The notes under the pieces were generated by a model. The model was not told the origin of the DNA. It did not search any database and was given only the letters and a program-made list of their open reading frames with translations. From the NCBI RefSeq assembly GCF_000418365.1, contig NC_021663.1, positions 620,001 through 684,000 on the forward strand: DNA of 64,000 nt. Reading direction: 5' to 3'. Made by a program: the position numbers and the translations under genes. Shown piece by piece: positions 57,979-64,000 of this stretch (the stretch's first letter is position 1; the number at the start of each line of letters is the position of its first letter). Origin of the DNA: Corynebacterium terpenotabidum Y-11. Lineage in GTDB: Bacteria > Actinomycetota > Actinomycetes > Mycobacteriales > Mycobacteriaceae.

Positions 57979-58746
57979 CTATCCCGGCTGGAAACTGCCG
58001 TGCTCGGCATGGAAGGACGCTGTCTGTTCAAGGATCCCGTCAGCCAGCTCCGGCCGGCAGATGAGCAGGTCCGGGAGGTAGGTGTCCTCATTGTTGTAGA
58101 CCAGCGGGGATCCGTCGAGGCGGCTGCAGTGCAGACCCGCGGCGAGGCACACCCCGACCGGGGCGGCATTGTCCCATTCGTACTGACCGCCGGCGTGGAC
58201 GTAGGCGTCATTGTCGCCCAGCAGCACACTGACGGCCTTCGCCCCGCACGATCCCATGGTGACGAGCTCCATGCCGCGCGCCTCGGCGACATGCACCGCC
58301 ACAGCCGGGGTGGAGTTCCGGGAGATCACCAGCCGGTTGGTGGGGTGGCCGGGCACGGCGACGGATTCCGCGGTGGTGAACACCCGGCCGAGGTCGGGCA
58401 TGCCGACAGCGGCTGTGGTGACGGTGCCGTTGACCGTCAGGGCGATATGCACCGCCCAGTCCTGGCGCACCCCGGCATACTCTCGGGTCCCGTCAAGCGG
58501 GTCGATGATCCACACCCGTTCCCGGTCGAGCCGGACCAGGTCGTCATTGGCCTCTTCGGACAGGACGGCATCGTCCGGCCGGTGGATGGCCAGGGCACGG
58601 GCGATCCATTCCTGTGCAATGGAGTCCCCCGCGTCCCCCAGGTTTCCGTCACGGAGCAGTCCGACATTGCGGACTCCCTTGAGGATCTCGCCGGTGCCCT
58701 GGGCGAGGCGGCGGGCGAGGGTCTCGTCGTCGATGGTGGCCGTCAT
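57979..58746 (-). CDS. cysQ: 3'-phosphoadenosine 5'-phosphate phosphatase (CysQ-like)
   Basis: 255 aa, inositol-monophosphatase superfamily. Metal-site motifs: SEEANDD (first Glu), WIIDPLDGTREY (Asp-Pro-Leu-Asp-Gly-Thr) and a later YEWDNAAPVG (third Asp, WD-x-AAP). CysQ removes the 3' phosphate of PAP/PAPS formed in sulfate activation; fructose-1,6-bisphosphatase or inositol phosphatase activity is also possible in actinobacteria. It relates to the cysteine pathway only by function, not by operon. Confidence 0.88.
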   Translation of the reverse strand: MTATIDDETLARRLAQGTGEILKGVRNVGLLRDGNLGDAGDSIAQEWIARALAIHRPDDAVLSEEANDDLVRLDRERVWIIDPLDGTREYAGVRQDWAVHIALTVNGTVTTAAVGMPDLGRVFTTAESVAVPGHPTNRLVISRNSTPAVAVHVAEARGMELVTMGSCGAKAVSVLLGDNDAYVHAGGQYEWDNAAPVGVCLAAGLHCSRLDGSPLVYNNEDTYLPDLLICRPELADGILEQTASFHAEHGSFQPG

Positions 58747-58806
58747 GGAGGTCAGTCTAGCCGGAGCAGCTGTGTGCCGCGTCGGAGTGCCGGTGACCTG
58801 TGGCGG

Positions 58807-59796
58807 TCAGCACAGTTCCGGCAGTGCCGGGAGAGACGCGGCGAACGAGCGGACATCTGCAGTCTGGTCCGTCCCGGTCCCGTAGGTGAAGGCCACCATC
58901 ACCAGGCCGGAGCGGGAGAATGAGGCACTCGCCACCGCCGGCGTCCCGCTACTTGACCAGCCCCACTTTGTTCCCGACATGAACGGCAACGTCCCGGTGC
59001 CCCAGTTCTGCCGGGTCCCGTCCGCGGCGACCCGGGCGGCATTCTCCATCCATTCCAAGATGGGCGAATCATCCTCTTCCAGCAGCTCGCTGAGGAAGGT
59101 GGCGACATCACTCGCCGTGGTGGTCGACCATCCCCAGTCGATGCCGGAGACGGTGTCGTCGAGGTCGTACTCCTCAGCGGTCTCCGTGATCCCCTCCGGG
59201 TATTTCGCGAACAGGGCGTCTGCTGCACTGTCGTCGCTGGCCCGGATCGCCCGTTCGGAGAGGTCGAGGTCCTTGTCCGAGCCGTCGCCGTGGACCAGGG
59301 CGTAGTTGACGAGGAAGAGCTTCGCCACAGACAGAGCGGGCCGCTCCTCGTCGGCGTTGGCGGTGCTGCCGGTGAAGTCCGGGGAGATCACGGCAACGGT
59401 CGTGCGTTCGGCGAGCACGTCGGCGGTTGTGGTGTTGGTTGCTCTGCCGGTTGCCCCACTGGTTGCCGTCGCAGTCGGCGCGCCGGTCGTGGTCCGTCCT
59501 GCGGACGCGGTGGCCGTCGCCGTCGCGGATGTCGTCGCCGTCCGTTCTGCGGATGTGGCGGTGGATGTGGTGGCGGATGTGGCGGTGGATGTGGCGGTGG
59601 ATGCGGTGGTGGATGCGGTGGCGGCGAGCGTCGTCCGGGATTCCGCCTGGGCCGCCGAATACCGGCAGGACGCGGCGGTGGATCCCGCGGTGGAGGCGGC
59701 ACCGACGGTCCCGTTGCCGCTGCAACCCGCAAGTGCGGCAAGGGACAGACCTGTGGCGCAGAGCACGGACAGGTGCTGGAGACGGCATGACGTCAT
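58807..59796 (-). CDS. serine-hydrolase-like lipoprotein with low-complexity linker
   Basis: 329 aa. A lipoprotein signal (LSVLCATGLSLAALAGC) is followed by a Thr/Ala/Ser-rich linker at about 45-125, coded partly by a 12-bp repeat (59551-59622). The globular part resembles beta-lactamase/penicillin-binding folds: SVAKLFLVNYAL supplies an S-x-x-K, then ASDDSAADALF and a C-terminal SGTKWGWSSSG region in the place of the K-T/S-G motif. It looks like actinobacterial LppW-type proteins, outer-face lipoproteins of unknown substrate. It is not a typical beta-lactamase, as the S-D-N motif is only weakly matched. Confidence 0.65.
   Translation of the reverse strand: MTSCRLQHLSVLCATGLSLAALAGCSGNGTVGAASTAGSTAASCRYSAAQAESRTTLAATASTTASTATSTATSATTSTATSAERTATTSATATATASAGRTTTGAPTATATSGATGRATNTTTADVLAERTTVAVISPDFTGSTANADEERPALSVAKLFLVNYALVHGDGSDKDLDLSERAIRASDDSAADALFAKYPEGITETAEEYDLDDTVSGIDWGWSTTTASDVATFLSELLEEDDSPILEWMENAARVAADGTRQNWGTGTLPFMSGTKWGWSSSGTPAVASASFSRSGLVMVAFTYGTGTDQTADVRSFAASLPALPELC
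59551..59622 (-). repeat. 12-bp in-frame minisatellite, six units
   Basis: Six units of GGATGTGGCGGT and close variants inside the lipoprotein linker. The period is a multiple of three, so copy-number change lengthens or shortens the linker without a frameshift. Confidence 0.9.
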
Positions 59797-60049
59797 CGGG
59801 GGCCTTCACTTCCACTTCAGGTACAGCCGGAAACTCTACCCCCGCTCCGTGGAAACCTCCGGCTGGCCCGATTGCCGGGGGAGCTCCCACCGGTCGCGGC
59901 CCGTGGCCCGATCAGGGGGCGGGGACATCGCGGGCTGATCCCTGTGCTGTCGCCGATAGTTCCGGGAAGTCAGCTAAGTCACAGGATGCTACGGTGGGGC
60001 CGAACAACGGTACAACCCACACCGGTGTCCAATCGCAGCAGGAGATTTC

Positions 60050-62158
60050 ATGGTTCCCAGATCCGGGTCCGCATGGCGTTCCACCGCCTTCACCGCCACC
60101 GCGTCGCTCGTCGGCACGATGATCACCGCCGCCGTGCTGGTGGCGGCACCGGCCGTCGCCCAGTCAGAACCGGACACGGAGTACTCCACCGGCACCGGAC
60201 AGTCCCTCAGTTTCCGTGAGCTGGGCCTGGGTACCGACGTGAGCCTGCCGGGCCGCACGACAACCGTCACGCTCACCCTCCCGGTACCCGACGGTCTCAC
60301 CCCGACCGAGCTGCGCGGCACTCTCCAGGTGCCAGCGGCCTTCTCCCGTGGCGTCCTTGAGGTCCTGCAGGACGGACGTCTGCTGGGCAGTGCCGAGCTC
60401 ACCGACTCCGGTGACTCGGATATCCGTGTCCCTCTCGACGGACTGACCGTCAGCGGCGGGACAGCTGCCATCCAGTTGCGCACCACCCTCATCCCGGTGG
60501 ACGACGGGTGGTGTCACGACCCGCTCGACACGGTGACCAGCATCCTGCGGGACGCCTCCCTCGGTGTCACCGGCGAGGCAGGGGCCCCGGAGACCCTCGC
60601 CGACACCCTGCCTCCGGTACTCCACGCGTTGACCGTCACCGTCCCGGACAATCCGGACTCCTCCGTGGTTGCTGCCGCACTCGAAACCACCACGGCGGTG
60701 GCTGCGATTTACAGTAGTCAGCACCCGGAGATCCGCGTGGTCGCCCGCTCGGACGCCGCCGATGTCGCTGAGGCCGACGCTTTCACCCGGATCATCGACA
60801 TCCCCGGGGACGGTGACTCCGGCGTCACCCTGGAGAACCCTGGAACCCCGGAGGCCCGCACCGTCTTCCAGGGCACCGGCGACGGTCTGCTTGACCAGGC
60901 CCGCCTGTTCACCTCGGGCACCGCCGACGATCTCGCCGGTCTGTTGGACACGACCACCGCCGACGCCCGCTCGATACCGGTGGAACTCGCACCGGAGGCC
61001 CAGTCGCTCGCCGATATCGGCGTCACCGATCTGTCCGCCTCCGGTGACGGGGTGGTGTCGGTGACCTTCGGCATCGACCAGGGATCGCTCGGTCGCCTCG
61101 TCGACGGGGTCGACCTGCGTCTGTCCGGCAGTTTCACGCCGCTGCCGATGGACAGTCCCGGTGAGATCACCGTGACCATCAACGACACCGTCGTTGACCG
61201 AGCCTCCACCGCGGACTCCACCGACCTCTCCTCCGGAATCCTCGACCGGACGATCTCGGTACCCGCCGACCTTCTGGAGCGCTACAACACCGTCACCGTC
61301 ACCCTCTCCGGTGGCGGGATCGCCGGTTGCGGCACCACCGCACCGCTGACCCTGCGGATTGATCCGGACAGCATGGTGGACACCACCACGGCCTCCGCGC
61401 CGACCGAGCTGACCGACGGTTTCCAGGCCCTGCCCCAAGCTCTCCTGCCCGAGGTGGACGTGGTGCTCGGTAGCGCCGAGGGGACAGACGCCGCCTCCGT
61501 CGCCGACATCGACCGTGCCGCCCGGATCCTCGCCGGATTCCAGTCGACTACGGGTGCCCGGGTGCGTCCCGTCCCGACCACCGGGGCAGCGGCGGCCGAC
61601 TCGACCCGCCCCGTCCTCGTCATCGACGCCGACGGAACTGTCGGCACCGAGGTCACCGGTGACGACCTGCCGGTCACCCTGACCGACGGCGTTCTCACCG
61701 TCGACGGGCAGGCCGCCGAGACCACGACCAGTTTCGGTGCGCTGCAGACCAGCTGGGACGCCGACCATCACCGGATGCGTGTCGTCGCCGACTCCACCGG
61801 ATCCCCCGAACTCCTGGACCGGCTCCTTACCCGACTCGACGCAGCCACCGCCTCCGAGTCCGGCACCGGATACGGTGAGCTGCGCGGCACCGCCGTCGTG
61901 CAGCAGGAACAGGGTGATCCCCGCGAGGTCGGTGTCCCCACGGAGACCTCCACGGCCGCCGAGGACAGCACCGTGGCCAGGGCAGACAGCGGGATCTCGA
62001 TTGCCGGGACGCTCGGTGTCGTCGCCGCCGTCATCGTCGCCGCCGGGCTATTGCTCGCCGTGCTCGGCTTGCGGTCACGGTCGGGCGGCACCGGGTCTGG
62101 CACCGCGTCCGACACCGCGTCTGACACCGCGTCCGACGGAGCCCAGGAGCGGCCGTGA
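60050..62158 (+). CDS. BcsB-like secreted/membrane-anchored protein
   Basis: 702 aa. Signal peptide about 1-38 (SLVGTMITAAVLVAAPAVAQ). The long outer domain has the two-half layout of BcsB, the cellulose synthase partner: GRTTTVTLTLPVPDGLTPTELRG-type beta domains, DDGWCHDPL, LADTLPPVLHALTVTVPDN, then VTFGIDQGSLG, LTDGFQALPQALLPEVDVVLG cut at GFQALPQALLPEV, and a C-terminal membrane anchor (about 650-675, GTLGVVAAVIVAAGLLLAVL) with a Ser/Thr/Asp tail made of TASD repeats. It probably guides a secreted polysaccharide. AGGAG lies 5 nt before ATG. The stop overlaps the next start (GTGA). Confidence 0.72.
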   Translation: MVPRSGSAWRSTAFTATASLVGTMITAAVLVAAPAVAQSEPDTEYSTGTGQSLSFRELGLGTDVSLPGRTTTVTLTLPVPDGLTPTELRGTLQVPAAFSRGVLEVLQDGRLLGSAELTDSGDSDIRVPLDGLTVSGGTAAIQLRTTLIPVDDGWCHDPLDTVTSILRDASLGVTGEAGAPETLADTLPPVLHALTVTVPDNPDSSVVAAALETTTAVAAIYSSQHPEIRVVARSDAADVAEADAFTRIIDIPGDGDSGVTLENPGTPEARTVFQGTGDGLLDQARLFTSGTADDLAGLLDTTTADARSIPVELAPEAQSLADIGVTDLSASGDGVVSVTFGIDQGSLGRLVDGVDLRLSGSFTPLPMDSPGEITVTINDTVVDRASTADSTDLSSGILDRTISVPADLLERYNTVTVTLSGGGIAGCGTTAPLTLRIDPDSMVDTTTASAPTELTDGFQALPQALLPEVDVVLGSAEGTDAASVADIDRAARILAGFQSTTGARVRPVPTTGAAAADSTRPVLVIDADGTVGTEVTGDDLPVTLTDGVLTVDGQAAETTTSFGALQTSWDADHHRMRVVADSTGSPELLDRLLTRLDAATASESGTGYGELRGTAVVQQEQGDPREVGVPTETSTAAEDSTVARADSGISIAGTLGVVAAVIVAAGLLLAVLGLRSRSGGTGSGTASDTASDTASDGAQERP

Positions 62159-63630
62159 CCCGCTACCTGTGGCGGTGGCTGATCCTCATCGGGGTGGCCG
62201 CCGTGGCCTTCCATGAGTCGGTGGACCGGACCCTGTCATGGGGGTCGGCGACCAGCGTCTCCTACTCGGTCGCGACCGTCGTCATGGCCCTGGTGATGTT
62301 CCTCGGCATCGAGCTGCAGCGCCGGACCGACCTGCCGATCCATGACCGGGAGGTCGACTGGATCATCGGCCTCCTTGCCCTGGTTCTCAGTGTGTCGTTG
62401 CGGATCGTGCTCGCACCGCGCCTCATCGAGTGGTTTGATCTGCTGCGCCTCGACATCCTCAGTTTCTTCGTCTTCCTGTTCGGTGCCTCCACCCTGCTGT
62501 TCGGCACCCGTTTCACCCTGCGTTTCGGTCTGGCCTGGATCGTTCTGCTGATGTACAGCAGCCCCGTTTTCCTGGTGGTCACCCTGCTTTGCGGCGGTGG
62601 CTGGACCGGTGCCGGCTACGCCACCACGGTCGGCGTCGCAGTCGCCACCGTCGTGGCCGCCGGCGGCAGCCTCCGGTGCCGGGCGGTCGCCGGGACGGTC
62701 GTGGCGGTCGTCGGCGGTGTCCTGACCTTCCTCACCGGACGCGTCATCATCGATGAGGACACGGTGGGTGCGGCATCACTCACCGTGCTCCCTGCGCTGG
62801 TCGGTGTGACCGTCGCAGTTCTCCTGGACGCCTGGGTCCGGCGCACCCGGCCGACCGTCCGCCGACAAGCGCCGTCGGTCGGCACGATCCGGCTGGCCGT
62901 GGTCCCTATCCTGGGCACCGCGGTGATTCTCGCGGTCGTGCCGCTGCCGGACCGGCTGATCACGTCGGTGACCGCGGACGCACCGGGTGCCGACTCCGAT
63001 TCCGTCGGCGTCCCGGTACCGGTCGGCTGGTCACAGATCGGCGAAGAAACCTTCGACTGGGCGGACCGGTACTTCGGTGCCGGTACGGTCCTGAGCCGCC
63101 AGAAGCTGCGGGCGGACACGGTCGTCGCTGACTGGGACGAGGACGGCCGGTACCGGGAGGTGGTGGTCGACACGCTCGTCCCCGGGTCAGGGGTCCCACC
63201 CCAGCGGTTCGGCGACGAGAGCTTCTACGACAGCGTCTCCGGCCGCCGTTCCCCGAAGATCGACGTTGATCTCGGGCACGGGGTGACCGGCAACGTCCAC
63301 ACCGTCTTCGACGAGAACAACTTCCTCACCTACACCCATCTCCGGTTCAGCTGGCGGGGCGAGGACCCTGCCGACGATTCCGGCAACGGGAACACCGGTC
63401 CGGTCCACTATGTCTCCGTTATCGCCGTCGACGACCACCGTGCGAGTGCCCGCTTCCCCGAGTTCACCGACAGCCTCAACGGACTGGCCGGGCGCATCGT
63501 CACGGTGCTGTTGCGTGGCGGCGCCGTCACAGAGGACGCCTCGGCCACCTACAAGGACCTCGATCTGGTCACCTCCGTCGGCCGTGGCATCATTGACGCC
63601 CGCTGGACAGGGGCGGAGGTGGCATCGTGA
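62155..63630 (+). CDS. exosortase-like polytopic membrane protein with C-terminal extracytoplasmic domain
   Basis: 491 aa. Residues 1-265 have 7-8 membrane segments in an exosortase/archaeosortase-like pattern (LPIHDREVDWIIGLLALVLS, RLDILSFFVFLFGASTLLFGTR, the latter two being membrane segments 3 and 4). Residues 275-491 form one soluble domain with VGWSQIGEETFDWADRYFG and YVSVIAVDDH, reminiscent of EpsI-type exosortase-associated domains. The Cys-Arg-His catalytic set of exosortases is not clearly present: there is a Cys in TLLCGGG but no matched Arg/His pair. It overlaps both neighbours by GTGA, so it belongs to one operon with BcsB-like and GT2 genes. Function unknown. Confidence 0.5.
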   Translation: MTRYLWRWLILIGVAAVAFHESVDRTLSWGSATSVSYSVATVVMALVMFLGIELQRRTDLPIHDREVDWIIGLLALVLSVSLRIVLAPRLIEWFDLLRLDILSFFVFLFGASTLLFGTRFTLRFGLAWIVLLMYSSPVFLVVTLLCGGGWTGAGYATTVGVAVATVVAAGGSLRCRAVAGTVVAVVGGVLTFLTGRVIIDEDTVGAASLTVLPALVGVTVAVLLDAWVRRTRPTVRRQAPSVGTIRLAVVPILGTAVILAVVPLPDRLITSVTADAPGADSDSVGVPVPVGWSQIGEETFDWADRYFGAGTVLSRQKLRADTVVADWDEDGRYREVVVDTLVPGSGVPPQRFGDESFYDSVSGRRSPKIDVDLGHGVTGNVHTVFDENNFLTYTHLRFSWRGEDPADDSGNGNTGPVHYVSVIAVDDHRASARFPEFTDSLNGLAGRIVTVLLRGGAVTEDASATYKDLDLVTSVGRGIIDARWTGAEVAS

Positions 63631-64000
63631 GCGATCACCTGATCGGGCAGTCCGACGATCCGGCGGCCTTCTCCGATGCCGCGCTGCACGACGCCGTCCA
63701 CGGGCTCTACGAGCGCACCCCCGAGTACTCCGCGGCGGTCGCCTTCACCCGGGCTCAGAAGATCTCCGGAGTGCTCCTGATTGCCCTGCTGGTAGCCGGA
63801 GTCATCCTCGCGCGGTCGACCACGCTCGTCCTCCTCAGCGGGTTTTTCGTTGCCTGGTACCTCGTCACCCTCGTCGACCGGTTCATCATGTTCCGCCGCG
63901 GCCTGGGCGCCGACGCGATCATGCAGGTCACTGACGCCGACGCCCGCAGCATTCCCGAGGACGACCTGCCCCGCTACACCGTGCTCGTCCCGGCCTACGG
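63627..64000 (+). CDS. family 2 glycosyltransferase, N-terminal part (cut by window end)
   Basis: 124 codons are visible with no stop before the window ends. GTG 63627 overlaps the upstream stop (GTGA). Seen: a ~45-aa soluble lead (DDPAAFSDAALHDAVHGLYE, RTPEYSAAVAFTRAQK), two membrane segments (SGVLLIALLVAGVILARS; TLVLLSGFFVAWYLVTLVD), then RYTVLVPAYG, the first beta strand of a GT-A glycosyltransferase 2 domain. The layout fits a processive membrane synthase such as BcsA-like or N4-adsorption-protein-like enzymes. With the BcsB-like gene it suggests a polysaccharide synthase complex. The sugar and any PilZ or c-di-GMP domain lie outside the window. Confidence 0.7.
   Translation, partial: MSDHLIGQSDDPAAFSDAALHDAVHGLYERTPEYSAAVAFTRAQKISGVLLIALLVAGVILARSTTLVLLSGFFVAWYLVTLVDRFIMFRRGLGADAIMQVTDADARSIPEDDLPRYTVLVPAY

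Overview
The window is chromosomal DNA from a high-GC actinobacterium, most likely a Corynebacterium. The clues are an rRNA operon with no tRNA in the 16S-23S spacer, an IS1249-type element, a RamA-like regulator, a McbR-type operator upstream of cysK, an mctB/mctC-like transporter pair, and a CE1758/CE1759-type monooxygenase/FMN reductase pair. Much of 19-49 kb also follows the gene order I recall for M. tuberculosis Rv0858c-Rv0908 (dapC, XPB helicase, its partner, rpf, csp, MFS, DUF3027, TrmH, SepH, serC, gltA, echA6, ctpE).

Layout. 0-2.9 kb: 3' end of a YggS-type gene, two small tRNA units (Glu-Asp and Asp-Phe) and IS copy 1 between them. 2.9-8.3 kb: cysE, cysK, a crotonase, a DUF2505 gene, ramA and murA. 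8.3-14.0 kb: a complete 16S-23S-5S operon with promoter, leader and terminator. 14.0-18.1 kb: IS copy 2 and a gene-poor accessory stretch with one zinc alcohol dehydrogenase flanked by an interspersed palindromic repeat, an apparent IS remnant and a minisatellite. 18.1-21.7 kb: a MetE-like enzyme, a DapC-type aminotransferase and a divergent hydrolase-like gene. 22.1-27.1 kb: a probable 5-oxoproline (pyroglutamate) utilisation operon, pxpA-pxpBC fusion-biotin carboxylase/BCCP-gntR. 27.1-46.0 kb: the mycobacteria-like core (XPB helicase and partner, Rpf, cold-shock protein, MFS, purine permease, RNA methyltransferase, SepH, SerC, citrate synthase, FKBP, UraD-like). 46.1-54.5 kb: EchA6-like protein, CtpE-like P-type ATPase, luciferase-like monooxygenase with flavin reductase, tRNA-Arg, an antiporter and the mctBC-type monocarboxylate transporter. 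54.9-59.8 kb: mycoredoxin, folA, thyA, two tandem TetR regulators, CysQ and a serine-hydrolase-like lipoprotein. 60.0-64.0 kb: a translationally coupled operon of a BcsB-like secreted protein, an exosortase-like membrane protein and the start of a family 2 glycosyltransferase cut by the window end.

Themes. RamA lies in the same window as likely targets (gltA, mctBC, its own promoter), each with GGGGGT-type motifs upstream. At least ten genes appear to be leaderless, with a -10 hexamer 6-7 nt before the start codon and no Shine-Dalgarno sequence. The most unusual system is the 60-64 kb exopolysaccharide-like operon. Other points worth attention are a 76-bp near-perfect palindrome at 21.8 kb, the 11-bp-periodic GTCAC/GTGAC arrays and GlxR-like box between rpf and csp, and the 16-bp palindrome over the -35 of the monooxygenase promoter. 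Comparisons to other genomes are from memory; no searches were run.
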